64,000 nucleotides of DNA from Candidatus Gastranaerophilales bacterium (GCA_944326485.1 CALVED010000007.1:1-64000), one strand, 5' to 3'. Shown: positions 45,028 through 55,713, counted from the stretch's first letter. Made by a program: numbers and translations. The notes: generated by a model not told the origin, from the letters alone.

Positions 45028-47949
45028 TTATTTTTTTGAAAAGCGTTCTAACAAATTAGTAGAAGTATTGTTATATATTTGTGCTGATGTATTTATGGCT
45101 TTTGTATTATTATTTTGTCCAGCTTTGTCTTTTGGCATACGATCTTTTAAAGGTTTTTTACCGGTTAATAATCTCATAAATTTAAAATATTTACCTATAA
45201 AACCTTTTCTGTTTTCATTTTTTTCTTCATTTTTTTGAAGTTCTTCTAATGACTTTCTTCCAACAGGCATACCTATGGATTTTCTTGTGAGAATTTCAGT
45301 TGTTAATGTGTTTGGAATAGCAACGGCAGCCATACCTTTTAATGAACTGTTATATGTTGATCTGAATGTAGCATTAAACCAATTGATAAATAATGTTTGA
45401 TAGAATAAGGCACTTAATCTTTGTATAATACGTTCATTAGCTTTTTCTTTTGCACCATCTTTATCTTCACCATCTGATTTTAACATTACCATATTATAGT
45501 TGTCTGCAACTAAAAAGGCTGAAGTTACAGCTGATGATGCAAGTTTTGACATCATTGCCAAATCAGTATTTTTATTACTAGATTGAGTAACTCCGTTGAA
45601 TGATTTTTCAACAACGGTATTTACATATCTGGATAAATCATTTTTGGCCTTATCTAATGCATTTTTTGCTTTTTCAATTTCAATTGCAGAACCTGTTGTA
45701 TTTGCTTTTTCTAATGCTTCAAGAGCTTTTCTATAAGGAAGAGTTTGTTTCTGTAATTTTTCCATTGCATTAGCGAAAATAACTTGGCTGGTTTTACCTG
45801 CTTTTGCGACTTTTTCTCCAAAAATATCAGTAACAGCCTTGTGTATTGATTGCTCGAATTGAGTTAATTCTGCTTTACCTAACGCTGCTTGTGCAGCTTT
45901 CTTTTCAACAGGTGAAACTATTATTCTTAATAAAGTACTTGTTATTTTATAAGGTAATTTCATTGCTGACATTATAAAATTAAATGGTTGGGTTACAATG
46001 TCAACAAATGGTTTTAATTTTGTTTCTATTTGAATAGGAGTTTCTTTTGTTTTTTGTTTTATTGATTCTGTTATTGTACTCCTTAATAATTCCATTTCTT
46101 CTTTATTTATATTAATTTTTTTATTCGTTAGAATCTCGGCAAATTTCTTAGAAACATTTGAGTACTTCATTTCAGCTATAGATGTACCCTCAAGTTCAAT
46201 TGCCGTAGTTACTGTCTCTGTTATTTGTTTTAATTCTTTATCGGTAAAAGTTCTTCCTTTTTCTTTTAATATATTTATAGCTTCGTTTGCTACATCTTTT
46301 GATTTAGATATATCAAAAGAACCTTTATACATTCTTAAGATACCTTCAGCTGTTTGTCTTCCATATTTTTGTCTTATAAAATCATGGCCTTCTGCAATTT
46401 CTTTACATCCTGCATCTTTTAGGCTTTTGCAAATTTTTTCAAATTCACTTTGCGGAAGTTCAAAATCTTTGAATGCTAATGGATTGTATATTTTCTTTTT
46501 ACAATAATCACCAATTCCTTTAATACCTTTTACTAAAGAACTGTTTTTGGTATAAGAACTATTTTTTATAAAGCTTAATATAAATCCGCCTGCAACAAGA
46601 ATACCAACACCTTTTTTAAATGTGTTAAAGTTAATTAAAGCTTTTCTTTCTGTTTTTTGTGAGTCTTTTTGATTTTTATCGTTAGAGCTGTTTTGAGATT
46701 TTTGTTCTGCATTATTATTTATTGTTTTTGCCTCATTTGAAGCTTTAAAACTAGTAAATACTTTTGGGGCATTTTCACTTTCCATAATAAATGGAATTTG
46801 TTTATTTGAACTGTTATTTTGTTTTACATTATTAGATGATTGATTTTCAGTTGCTTTAGTTGCACTTTTTTTGAAACTAAATAATTTTTTCTTTTCTGGT
46901 TCTTCTTTTTCTTTTTTATTGTATTCTTTAGCTTTTTCTTTCGTTAAGAAGAAAATTGGTTTACCTAAACGTTTTCTTGAAGTTATTTCTGAGAACAGTA
47001 CTGTAGCTGCTGAGGTTAATGGAGTAAACCAAGGAATAGTATTTACTTGTTTTGTAAATGCACCAAATGTAAGTAATTGAATATATGCTGTTGTAAATAC
47101 TCTTGAAATTTCTTGCTTTCTTCTTTCCATTGCTTCTTTCTTAGAGTCTTCTTTTTTATCTCCGCATAAAACTGATAAGTTATATGCATCATTAGCAAGA
47201 AAGGCTACAGGTATTAACCCTGTAATAATCCTGTTTAAAGGTCTTTCATATGCCGTATTAAAATTACCGGTATGTTTATCAAAAAATTTATTACTTACTT
47301 TATATAAACTTTCTTTTATGTACTCATTAGCTTCTTTGACCAGTTGTTGTGCTTGAGGATTGTCATCTGTTTTATTTAATTGTTGGAATAAATACTCAGT
47401 TGTTACACCTTTTTCTTTTGCAAACTTTGCAACAGTATCTTTTGTTTTATCAAAGATACCTTTTATCATATCTGTTTTTTCGTCAAGTTCGTTTAACTTT
47501 CTTGGAATTCTAAGTAAAGGTTTTTTATATAAATTAGTAGCACCTTCTTTTAATGCCGGTATATTTTGGGCTCTTTTTAATACCCAGCTAACTGCATATA
47601 AAGGTAAATTGACAAACGGAAATATAATGTTTTCAACTAAAGCTTGTCCTACTCCTTTTTCGTGAATAGAAAGAGCTCCTTTTTCCAATGTGAACCTGGA
47701 GCTCTTTTTTAATATTTCTGAGGAGGTTACTAATTTGCCGACCTTTTGTCCTAATCTTTCTCCGATATTGCCATAATGTTGTGAAAATACATTTAGAATT
47801 TGTCTATCTGCTTCTGTTATTAGAGTGGCCGGTGCTCCTTTAAAACTTATTTCTTTTTTACGGGAAGAGAAGTTTGTTGAAAGATTTGCATTTTTTTTAA
47901 TCTTTCCCTTATTTGATATATTTATCATTTTCGGGGTAATTGTATTCAT
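45028..47949 (-). CDS. Large hypothetical protein with internal duplication and F-x-G segment
   Basis: A 973-residue protein that I do not recognise. The N terminus is polar, with EISFKGAP at residues 33-40. Residues about 249-350 (AFLANDAYNLSVL...TSRKRLGKP) and about 811-910 (AFLVADNYNMVML...TRKSIGMPV) align with each other, so the protein is a duplicated module. Between them are a low-complexity Asn/Lys/Ser linker (about 350-440), a hydrophobic segment (GVGILVAGGFILSFI) and helical parts. Each module has amphipathic to hydrophobic helices, so it is probably membrane-associated. No signal peptide. The two tRNA genes lie downstream. Lineage-specific; function unknown. Confidence 0.75.
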   Translation of the reverse strand: MNTITPKMINISNKGKIKKNANLSTNFSSRKKEISFKGAPATLITEADRQILNVFSQHYGNIGERLGQKVGKLVTSSEILKKSSRFTLEKGALSIHEKGVGQALVENIIFPFVNLPLYAVSWVLKRAQNIPALKEGATNLYKKPLLRIPRKLNELDEKTDMIKGIFDKTKDTVAKFAKEKGVTTEYLFQQLNKTDDNPQAQQLVKEANEYIKESLYKVSNKFFDKHTGNFNTAYERPLNRIITGLIPVAFLANDAYNLSVLCGDKKEDSKKEAMERRKQEISRVFTTAYIQLLTFGAFTKQVNTIPWFTPLTSAATVLFSEITSRKRLGKPIFFLTKEKAKEYNKKEKEEPEKKKLFSFKKSATKATENQSSNNVKQNNSSNKQIPFIMESENAPKVFTSFKASNEAKTINNNAEQKSQNSSNDKNQKDSQKTERKALINFNTFKKGVGILVAGGFILSFIKNSSYTKNSSLVKGIKGIGDYCKKKIYNPLAFKDFELPQSEFEKICKSLKDAGCKEIAEGHDFIRQKYGRQTAEGILRMYKGSFDISKSKDVANEAINILKEKGRTFTDKELKQITETVTTAIELEGTSIAEMKYSNVSKKFAEILTNKKININKEEMELLRSTITESIKQKTKETPIQIETKLKPFVDIVTQPFNFIMSAMKLPYKITSTLLRIIVSPVEKKAAQAALGKAELTQFEQSIHKAVTDIFGEKVAKAGKTSQVIFANAMEKLQKQTLPYRKALEALEKANTTGSAIEIEKAKNALDKAKNDLSRYVNTVVEKSFNGVTQSSNKNTDLAMMSKLASSAVTSAFLVADNYNMVMLKSDGEDKDGAKEKANERIIQRLSALFYQTLFINWFNATFRSTYNSSLKGMAAVAIPNTLTTEILTRKSIGMPVGRKSLEELQKNEEKNENRKGFIGKYFKFMRLLTGKKPLKDRMPKDKAGQNNNTKAINTSAQIYNNTSTNLLERFSKK

Positions 47950-48057
47950 CTTAATTCCTTATTTATCTTTTTGGACATTGTATATCCTTTTGCTTTAAAC
48001 ATTCAAAAAAACTTTTTTGCCATTAAAACAAATAAATGTTACAATTTGTTTTATTTT

Positions 48058-48810
48058 TTATTCGGGATATCTTGAAGTCGCTTTTAATAACATTTTTGCA
48101 AGTTTATCCGCCCCTAAAAAATTCCTTGCTTCTATTTTTTTAGCTGCTTTTTCAACATCGTATTCTACAAATTTATGTTTAATTTCGAATGTTGAATTTT
48201 CTTCATTTATATCCATAATTGCATAGCAAGATTTTGGTGATTCGCTAAATGGTCTGCCAATGCTTCCTACATTTACAACTGTTTGATTAGTATTTGTTTG
48301 ATACCCGCAAGGCATGTGTGTATGACCGCAGAAAATTATATCAGCATCTGTTCCTTTTATAATTTCTTCTATTTCTTCTATTTTCATATTTGGATATATA
48401 TTTTCATTATTTTTTCTTGGTGAACCATGTACTAATAGTATTTTTATTCCAAATAATGTTATTTCTTTTTTCTCGGGTAAATTTTTTAAGAAATCTTTCT
48501 CTTCGGATGAAAGAATTTCGCTGTCATTTAAATATGCACTTGCCATGACTTCATTTACTTTTAAAATATCGTTTTGTGTTTTAAAAGAAAATACAGACAA
48601 CATTTTGTCTGTATTCCCTTGAATTATGTAGAAATCTTTTGATGTCGTTAGTTCTTTTATCTTAGAAATTGTTTTGGAAGGTTCTGGACCTGCCATTGCT
48701 ATATCCCCAAGACAAAATATTTTTTCACAATTTTCTAATTTAATATCTTTTAAAACACTTTCTAAAGCATCCATATTGCCATGAATATCAGAAATAATTG
48801 CTATTTTCAT
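48058..48810 (-). CDS. Metallophosphoesterase (YfcE-like)
   Basis: A 250-residue calcineurin-like phosphoesterase with all metal motifs: DIHGN (residues 8-12), GDIA near 36, GNTD near 66, LVHGSP and GHTHMP near 157. Similar proteins hydrolyse phosphodiesters or nucleotides; the natural substrate is unknown. Single gene, divergent from ispG. The C terminus has a basic helix (KAAKKIEARNFLGADKLAKM). Confidence 0.87.
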   Translation of the reverse strand: MKIAIISDIHGNMDALESVLKDIKLENCEKIFCLGDIAMAGPEPSKTISKIKELTTSKDFYIIQGNTDKMLSVFSFKTQNDILKVNEVMASAYLNDSEILSSEEKDFLKNLPEKKEITLFGIKILLVHGSPRKNNENIYPNMKIEEIEEIIKGTDADIIFCGHTHMPCGYQTNTNQTVVNVGSIGRPFSESPKSCYAIMDINEENSTFEIKHKFVEYDVEKAAKKIEARNFLGADKLAKMLLKATSRYPE

Positions 48811-48901
48811 TTTTTTTATCCCTATTTTTACAATAATTTCAGAATCTTATAATTTGTATTACAATTAATACAAGTATAATTTTAGCAGGAATTAAAAATT
48901 T

Positions 48902-49957
48902 ATGATAGAAAGAAGAAAGTCAAAACAAATTCAAATTGGAAATGTAAAAATTGGCGGTGATGCTTTAATTAGTGTACAGTCAATGACAAATACCGATACA
49001 AGAGATGTGAAATCTACCTTAAAACAAATTTACAATTTGGCTGAATCGGGTTGTGAAATTGTTCGTTTGGCAATATTAAATCAGGAAGCGGCTGATGCAG
49101 TAAGAGAAATTAAGAAAAAATCACCAGTTCCTCTTATTGCAGATATTCATTTTGATTATAGATTAGCTATTAGATGTATTGAAAATGGAATTGATGCATT
49201 AAGATTAAATCCAGGTAACATAGGTAAAGAAGAAAATATAAAAAAAGTTGTTTCTTTGGCAAAGACAAATAATACTCCAATCAGGATAGGAATTAATGGT
49301 GGTTCTTTAGAAAAAGATTTAGAAGCTTTAGATATACCGTTGCATGAAAAAATGGTAAAAAGTGCATTAAGACACATTAAAATATTAGAAGATAATAATT
49401 TTGATCAAATAAAGGTTTCATTAAAGTCTAGTGATGTTCTAACAACAATTGAAGCATATAGGTTAATTGCTAATAAAATAGTTTATCCTCTTCATCTTGG
49501 AGTTACTGAAGCTGGAACATATAATGGCGGGATTATTAAATCTGCTGTCGGTTTAGGTACTTTACTTGCAGAAGGTATAGGTGATACTATTAGAGTTTCT
49601 TTAACAGATTCTCCTATAGAAGAGGTAAAGGCAGGCTTTATGATTTTAAAGTCTCTTGGTATAAGAAAGAAAGGCATTAACTTTGTTTCTTGTCCAACTT
49701 GCGGTAGAACTCAAATAGATTTAATTTCGCTGGCTAAAGAAGTTGAAAATCGTTTGGAAAATTTTGATAAACCTTTAACTATTGCAGTTATGGGCTGTGC
49801 AGTAAATGGTCCTGGAGAAGCTAAACATGCTGATTATGGTATTGCAGGTGGTATTAAAGAAGGTTATATATTTAAAAAAGGGCAAATTATTAAACGTCTG
49901 CCCGAAGAGAAATTGGTTGACGAATTTATAAATCTCATACAAATGGAGAATGTATAA
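48902..49957 (+). CDS. ispG: (E)-4-hydroxy-3-methylbut-2-enyl-diphosphate synthase
   Basis: A 351-residue IspG/GcpE, the penultimate MEP-pathway enzyme, supplying the substrate of IspH encoded at 6.1 kb. The TIM-barrel part includes VQSMTNTDTRDV and PLIADIHFDYRLA. The C-terminal [4Fe-4S] domain has SCPTCGRTQIDL and VMGCAVNGPGEAKHADYGIAG. It is the short bacterial form without the plant-type insert. Confidence 0.97.
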   Translation: MIERRKSKQIQIGNVKIGGDALISVQSMTNTDTRDVKSTLKQIYNLAESGCEIVRLAILNQEAADAVREIKKKSPVPLIADIHFDYRLAIRCIENGIDALRLNPGNIGKEENIKKVVSLAKTNNTPIRIGINGGSLEKDLEALDIPLHEKMVKSALRHIKILEDNNFDQIKVSLKSSDVLTTIEAYRLIANKIVYPLHLGVTEAGTYNGGIIKSAVGLGTLLAEGIGDTIRVSLTDSPIEEVKAGFMILKSLGIRKKGINFVSCPTCGRTQIDLISLAKEVENRLENFDKPLTIAVMGCAVNGPGEAKHADYGIAGGIKEGYIFKKGQIIKRLPEEKLVDEFINLIQMENV

Positions 49958-50015
49958 ATATTGCATTCTCTAAAAAAATAGGCTATCATGATATTAATAT
50001 AAAGGGGATTCTTAT

Positions 50016-50318
50016 ATGAAAAAGATAGTTTTAATATTATCAATATTTTTAGCAACTTCTTTGACTGCGAATGCTTATGTTGATAGTCAATATACATCAA
50101 GTGAACAATTTTTAGTAAATACAGGATATTCCGCTGAAGCGGCAAGGGTTCTTGGGATAGTTAACCAAGATCCATACAGAGAACCTGAAGTTGAGGGTAA
50201 GAATCCTAAAGATATAGCAAGAAGAGTATATCATTATATTGTACCCGGACAAAATGGTGATTTGGATTTCTACAATCATTCCGGCAGCTTTAATGGATGG
50301 AGTTGGAAAGATTACTAA
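50016..50318 (+). CDS. Small secreted protein of unknown function
   Basis: A 100-residue protein with a clear signal peptide (MKKIVLILSIFLATSLTANA, cleavage before YVD). The mature ~80 residues are polar and aromatic, ending in HSGSFNGWSWKDY. No known domain and no cysteines. AAAGGGGA precedes the ATG. Single-gene unit with its own strong terminator at 50337. Confidence 0.72.
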   Translation: MKKIVLILSIFLATSLTANAYVDSQYTSSEQFLVNTGYSAEAARVLGIVNQDPYREPEVEGKNPKDIARRVYHYIVPGQNGDLDFYNHSGSFNGWSWKDY

Positions 50319-50336
50319 AAAGAATATTTCTATATT

Positions 50337-50368
50337 AAAAAAGAGAAGCTTTATTGCTTCTCTTTTTT
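50337..50368 (+). terminator. Intrinsic terminator of the small secreted protein gene
   Basis: AAAAAGAGAAGC / GCTTCTCTTTTTT stem-loop. The third full repeat copy starts a few bases after it. Confidence 0.87.
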
Positions 50369-50374
50369 GTTTAG

Positions 50375-50559
50375 TTGTCCTAGAAAAAAGTTACGATAAG
50401 CTGAAAGTGTGAGTGAATTTTTTTTACAAAACGAACCAAAAACTTTGTTTTTGAGTGAGCTTGTATCCGTAGTTAAACGAAGGTGAGCAGAGTTTCCAAA
50501 AGGTGAGTACTTTGTTAGTGAGGATGACTCTGTAACAAAGTGCGATACTAGATTAAATA
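50375..50559 (+). repeat. Full copy 3 of the GTGAG multi-hairpin repeat (185 bp)
   Basis: TTGTCCTAG to GATTAAATA. The central 60 bases are identical to copies 1 and 2. Changes cluster in the first left arm, the third hairpin (TAAACGAAGGTGAGCAGAGTTTCC) and the last loop. The last hairpin ACTTTGTTA/TAACAAAGT is intact. Lies past the 3' end of the nuo operon. Same orientation. Confidence 0.88.
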
Positions 50560-50601
50560 TTTTTCAACCAGTATAAATTAGTAAATAAATTTGATACCGG
50601 A

Positions 50602-52038
50602 TTAAATGTAATAAGCTGTAATTTGTGATAATTTTATTAACATATCGGGATATATACAAATTAATATTGTAATTAGAGCACAAATATATAATATAACTTT
50701 TTCTTTATGAAATTTATGATTTAAATTTATATTATTTTGCTGTTTATCGAATAATATTTTTATTATTTTAATGTAAATGAATATAGAAATAACAGATGCC
50801 AGTAATGTTGCAAGAAGTATTAATAAAAAGATTGTATTAGTTCTTATAATTGCTGTAAATATATATAATTTTGCAATAAATCCGCTTGTAGGTGGAAGTC
50901 CTGCAAGTGCAATAAGACAGATAATTAATGCTATAGAATAATAAGGATGTTTATAATATAAACCTTTATAATCATCAATATTATCTGTATTATATTCTTT
51001 ATTATATATAATAGAGGCTGACCAAACTCCGATATTTATAAATATGTATGTAAATATATAAAATAATACACTTGATAGAGCATATACATTAGAAACACTT
51101 ATAGTTAGAAGGATAAATCCAGAGTGTATTATAGAACTATATGCGTAAAATCTTTTTATATTTGTTTGTTTTATTGCTCCAATTGAAGCATATATTATAC
51201 TTATAAAGGCAACAAATGCTGTAATTATTTGTAATATAGGGCTATATTGAAATATATATACAAATAATCTTGAGATAAAAGCTGTAGCAGCTATTTTAGG
51301 AATTAACGATATAAATGTACAAGTAGTGTATGTAGATCCTTCATATACATCTATTATCCAATTTGAAAATGGGATACATCCAAGTTTAAATATAGCACCA
51401 ACTATTATTAGTAATGAGGCAGTAATAAATAAAATATTTATTGGTTGTGTAAGTAATATTTCATTTATTTCTTCAATATTTATATTACCAAAAATACCGT
51501 ATAAATAGGATATTCCGAATAAGAATAATATTGTTGCACTTGCTGATGTTATTAAATATTTTAAAGAAGCTTCTTTACTTTTGTGATTTTTTCTAAATCC
51601 TGTCAAAAAATAACAAGACATAGTTAGAAGTTCCATTGATACAAATGCTGTTAAAAAGTCATTAGCTGATATTAATAAAAGACTTGCAAGTGTTGCACTT
51701 TGTATTATTGCAAAATATTCAAATGTTCTTTTTCTTTTTTCCCGTAACATAGAAGATGATACTAATATAACTAATAAGTTTGATATTAGTATCATTATTT
51801 TAAATATTATAGTGTAAGTGTTTGATAATAAACTATTATTATATGAAAAATAGGTTGGATTTATTTGCATAAAAGCCATTGAAATTATGGCTGATAAGAT
51901 GCCTATTATATTAATTATTCTTGCTTTTTTATATGTATTTTTATTTATAAAAAAAGATAAAATTATATTTAATAAAATAAATATAACAATGATTAATTCA
52001 GGCAAAAAAGCATTTTTTATGTCATTAATTATTATCAC
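50602..52038 (-). CDS. nuoN: NADH dehydrogenase-like complex I subunit N
   Basis: A 478-residue antiporter-like subunit of the complex I membrane arm with about 14 hydrophobic helices; LLTMSCYFLTGF, FKLGCIPFSNWIIDVYEGS and ALAGLPPTSGFIAKLY are family motifs. Its likely role is coupled proton pumping. Last gene of the nuoABCDHIJKLMN operon; its start abuts the nuoM stop. Confidence 0.94.
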   Translation of the reverse strand: MIIINDIKNAFLPELIIVIFILLNIILSFFINKNTYKKARIINIIGILSAIISMAFMQINPTYFSYNNSLLSNTYTIIFKIMILISNLLVILVSSSMLREKRKRTFEYFAIIQSATLASLLLISANDFLTAFVSMELLTMSCYFLTGFRKNHKSKEASLKYLITSASATILFLFGISYLYGIFGNINIEEINEILLTQPINILFITASLLIIVGAIFKLGCIPFSNWIIDVYEGSTYTTCTFISLIPKIAATAFISRLFVYIFQYSPILQIITAFVAFISIIYASIGAIKQTNIKRFYAYSSIIHSGFILLTISVSNVYALSSVLFYIFTYIFINIGVWSASIIYNKEYNTDNIDDYKGLYYKHPYYSIALIICLIALAGLPPTSGFIAKLYIFTAIIRTNTIFLLILLATLLASVISIFIYIKIIKILFDKQQNNINLNHKFHKEKVILYICALITILICIYPDMLIKLSQITAYYI

Positions 52039-53558
52039 TAAAATCCTCCTATAATATTGAAATTAATTATAGAATATTCTGATAATATATTAGTTGTATA
52101 TGTTGGGAATATTCCTAAATATAAGATAAAAATAATAATTACAATTAATATTATTTTTTGATGTATATTTATGTCTTTTACTTGATTGTATTTTTTATTT
52201 AATTCTCCAAAAAATGTACTATGGTAAATTTTTAATATGTATATGCAAGAAAAAATTAGAGATAATAATGCAATAAGTGTTGAAATTTTAACATCAATAA
52301 TACTTTCAATTTGAGAGGTAAATGCTCCTATAAAGCATAAAAATTCTGCAATAAAACCTGATAGAAGAGGAACACCCATTGCAGAGAGTATAATAGGTAT
52401 GGATAAGAACATAAGTACAGGCATTTTTTCTCCTAAACCTTTTATTTTTAGTATATTCTTTGTTCCGCATTTTATATAAATTATTCCTGCAATTGTGAAT
52501 AATCCTGCACTAATAAAAGCATGAGAAATTAATTGGAATATTGCACCTGTTATTCCTGTCTCAGTTAATGAAGCTGCACCAAGAAGGAATATGCCCATTG
52601 CTGATATTGATGAATATGCTATTATCCTTTTTATATCTTTCTGGTTAATTGCACATATACTTCCATAGATTATATTTACCACTCCCAATATTATTATTAA
52701 TGGAGCGAAAATAATAAATGTATCATTTAATACTTGCATATTAAATCTTAATATACCGTATGCACCAACTTTTAATAATATAGACGATAATATTATGCTT
52801 ACAGGTGTTTCTGCTTGTGAGTGAACATCTGCAAGCCAACTGTGTAACGGTATTATTGGAAGTTTTACTCCGAAGCCTATTAGGAAAAATAAAAAAATTA
52901 TATATTTTATTTTATTATCTATATTTGAGATATCAATATTATAAAAATCTGCATTTAATGTTCCTGTATTTATGAAGTTTAAAATATATAGTAACAAAAT
53001 TCCTAAAAGTATAAATATACTTCCCAAAAATGTATATATAATAAATTTTTCGGCTATTTTAATTTTATTTCCGCTTCCCCATTTTAATAAAATTATATAC
53101 ATTGGAATTAATTCAAGTTCCCAAAATAAGAAGAACAAAAACATGTCTTTTGCACATAAAATTCCAAGTACGGCTGTTTCTATTATTAATATTAATGAAT
53201 AATATAGTTTATAAGAATGTTTTATCATTTTTTTACTTAAGAAAACGGTAATTAAAAATATTATGGAAGTTAATCCAACAAGTAATATTGATAATGCATC
53301 AACAGAAAAACTTGCGTTTAAGCCTATTGTTTCTACCCAATCAGAGTTAAAAATTTTTAAGTTGGATTCCAGATGATTACCCATATTTGTATAGTCGAAA
53401 GTTATTAATAAGAAAGTTGTAAATATAAAATGTATTATGGAAAATATTTTTGTACTTCTTCTTATAACTTTTTCTTCGCTCGATAAAATGGGACTCATTA
53501 ATATTATTGAAAATATTATTGGTGAAAATATTAAAATCGGAAGTATATAGTTTTGCAT
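52038..53558 (-). CDS. nuoM: NADH dehydrogenase-like complex I subunit M
   Basis: A 506-residue antiporter-like membrane subunit. ELELIPMYIILLKWG has the conserved glutamate; GVKLPIIPLHSWLADVHSQAETPVS and SHAFISAGLFTIAGIIY are diagnostic. The start overlaps the nuoL stop by one base. Confidence 0.96.
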   Translation of the reverse strand: MQNYILPILIFSPIIFSIILMSPILSSEEKVIRRSTKIFSIIHFIFTTFLLITFDYTNMGNHLESNLKIFNSDWVETIGLNASFSVDALSILLVGLTSIIFLITVFLSKKMIKHSYKLYYSLILIIETAVLGILCAKDMFLFFLFWELELIPMYIILLKWGSGNKIKIAEKFIIYTFLGSIFILLGILLLYILNFINTGTLNADFYNIDISNIDNKIKYIIFLFFLIGFGVKLPIIPLHSWLADVHSQAETPVSIILSSILLKVGAYGILRFNMQVLNDTFIIFAPLIIILGVVNIIYGSICAINQKDIKRIIAYSSISAMGIFLLGAASLTETGITGAIFQLISHAFISAGLFTIAGIIYIKCGTKNILKIKGLGEKMPVLMFLSIPIILSAMGVPLLSGFIAEFLCFIGAFTSQIESIIDVKISTLIALLSLIFSCIYILKIYHSTFFGELNKKYNQVKDINIHQKIILIVIIIFILYLGIFPTYTTNILSEYSIINFNIIGGF

Positions 53559-55399
53559 TAGTTAACCTCCGTAATAATAAAGTAAAATATTATTAAACTT
53601 AAAAGAATTAAACTTGTTGATAATATTGAATATGAAACATAATTTTGTATATTCCCATTTTGAATTTTAGAAATATAATCAGATAATTTTGTTATGAATT
53701 TTACTGTTATAAAATTTATTCTTTCAAATAGATTTTTTTCCGTGAGGTTTATAATTTTAAATAGCTTATTAAAACAAGACTCAATGAAATTATAAACATT
53801 GGGAATATATAATTCATTATATGAAAGTTTATATAATAATTTTGGAATAAATATTTTATTGCATTTATAGCAAGAATATGCATTTATAATTGCTAAAATA
53901 CCAATTGCTATTGAAATAAAACATAAATAATTTATATCGGACAGTTTAAATATAAATCCAGGGATAATTATAAAAAAGCATAAAGCAATAATAGGTATTG
54001 TCATAGAGTTTTCATCATTATTTATTTCTATTTCCGTTGAATTAGATTTATCCTCAAAAATCATAAAGTATGCTTTAAAAATATAAAAAGCAGATAAATA
54101 TGATGTTAGCAAAATAATAAATAATACAGAAAGACTATTTGTATTATGAGTTATTTTTAATAATAGTTCTTTTGCTGTAAAACCGCCAAAAAATAATCCG
54201 GATAAGGATAGTGCTCCAACTAACCAATATATTGCAAGATAAAAATCTTTTTTTCTAATATTGCCTAATTCATTTATATTTAATTTATTATATTTTTTTT
54301 CAATAACTCCTGCAGATAGGAATAATAAGCTTTTTGTAAATGCATGAATAATCATATATATAATTGCAACCGAAATAGAATATAGCCCTAATGCCGTAAA
54401 CATTATACCTAACTGAGATGAAGTGGAATAAGCCAACATTTTTTTTATATCTGTTTGGGTTATAGCTATAAAAGCACATAAAAAAGCTGTTATGGCTCCG
54501 AATAACAATATAATATTAAATATCTCCGGCGATATAATAGGATATATTCTTACAATAAGGAAAATGCCCATACAAACCATTGTTGCAGAATGAATTAATG
54601 CACTTATTGGAGTTGGTGCTTTCATTGCATCTGTCAGCCATATATGAAAAGGAAATTGTGCTGATTTTACCATTGCTCCTATTATTATTAAAATTCCTGC
54701 TATGTTGAATAATTGAGGATATGCACTTAAAGCCATTTTGGTTTTTATATCATCCATATTTGTAAATGCAAGAATGTCTATATTTATTTGATTGAGGTAT
54801 GTTTGTGAAAGATATATTAAAATAATTATTCCTGCTAATAAGGAACAATCTCCTATTCTATTTACTATAAACACTCTTTTTGCAGCATATGAAACATCTT
54901 CTCTATTATGATAAAATCCTATTAATAAATAACTTGCAATTCCGACTAGTTCCCAAAATATATACATTTGAACCAGATTTGTTGATAATACTAAACCTAT
55001 CATGGAAAAATTAAAAAAGTTTAAATATATATAATATTTACTAAATCCTTTTTTGTCTTTCATATATCCATAAGAATATAGTTGTATTAAAAAACTTATA
55101 ATCATTAATATTAAAAGGAAAGAAGTTGATGTTGAATCAATTAATGTTCCTATATACAAATTTATGCTTTCAAAAGGCAACCATAGAATATTCTTCTCTA
55201 TTACAAGGGTATTAGGAAACCTTACGTATTTGAATAAGCCAAGGGCAAATATAAGTCCTATAAATGTTGAAAAGAATGTAAACAGTAGTGTCATTTTCCT
55301 ATTGGCACTGACTTGTTGAATAACACTTGTTATAATAATAAGACTAATCCATATTGGAAAAAATATTATGAGAAGTATATTATTAGCAAAAAATTCCAT
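53558..55399 (-). CDS. nuoL: NADH dehydrogenase-like complex I subunit L
   Basis: A 613-residue distal antiporter-like subunit. MYIFWELVGIASYLLIGFYHNR, KSAQFPFHIWLTDAMKAPTPISALIHSATMV and HAFTKSLLFLSAG are typical. The C-terminal extension (residues about 500-613) is consistent with the lateral helix. Its start overlaps the nuoK stop by one base. Confidence 0.96.
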   Translation of the reverse strand: MEFFANNILLIIFFPIWISLIIITSVIQQVSANRKMTLLFTFFSTFIGLIFALGLFKYVRFPNTLVIEKNILWLPFESINLYIGTLIDSTSTSFLLILMIISFLIQLYSYGYMKDKKGFSKYYIYLNFFNFSMIGLVLSTNLVQMYIFWELVGIASYLLIGFYHNREDVSYAAKRVFIVNRIGDCSLLAGIIILIYLSQTYLNQINIDILAFTNMDDIKTKMALSAYPQLFNIAGILIIIGAMVKSAQFPFHIWLTDAMKAPTPISALIHSATMVCMGIFLIVRIYPIISPEIFNIILLFGAITAFLCAFIAITQTDIKKMLAYSTSSQLGIMFTALGLYSISVAIIYMIIHAFTKSLLFLSAGVIEKKYNKLNINELGNIRKKDFYLAIYWLVGALSLSGLFFGGFTAKELLLKITHNTNSLSVLFIILLTSYLSAFYIFKAYFMIFEDKSNSTEIEINNDENSMTIPIIALCFFIIIPGFIFKLSDINYLCFISIAIGILAIINAYSCYKCNKIFIPKLLYKLSYNELYIPNVYNFIESCFNKLFKIINLTEKNLFERINFITVKFITKLSDYISKIQNGNIQNYVSYSILSTSLILLSLIIFYFIITEVN

Positions 55400-55713
55400 T
55401 AACCTTTTAACTCCTCAATTTCTTCAGATGTAATGTTTTCTTTGTCTTTATATATAAGATAAATTAAAACAATAGCAATAGCTGTTTGTATTGATGATAT
55501 AGCTATTATAAACAAAGAAAAAATCATTCCGTTTAAAAACATATAATTTTTAAAACTTGTAAATGCAATAAAGTTTATGTTTATTGCAGACATTATAATT
55601 TCTATACACAATAAAACTTTTATCATATTTTTGGCACATACAAGACCAATAAATCCTATTGAAAATATTATTAAAGAAAGAATTAAATAGTGATATAGTG
55701 TTATTTCAAACAT
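55399..55713 (-). CDS. nuoK: NADH dehydrogenase-like complex I subunit K
   Basis: A 104-residue subunit with three membrane helices; GLVCAKNMIKVLLCIEIIMSAININF carries the conserved membrane glutamate, and AIAIVLIYLIYKDK ends the third helix. Standard length. Confidence 0.94.
   Translation of the reverse strand: MFEITLYHYLILSLIIFSIGFIGLVCAKNMIKVLLCIEIIMSAININFIAFTSFKNYMFLNGMIFSLFIIAISSIQTAIAIVLIYLIYKDKENITSEEIEELKG

Noticed and set aside
44948..45238. 96-codon plus-strand ORF
   Set aside because: It runs antisense through tRNA-Thr and the 973-residue gene and is a frame shadow.
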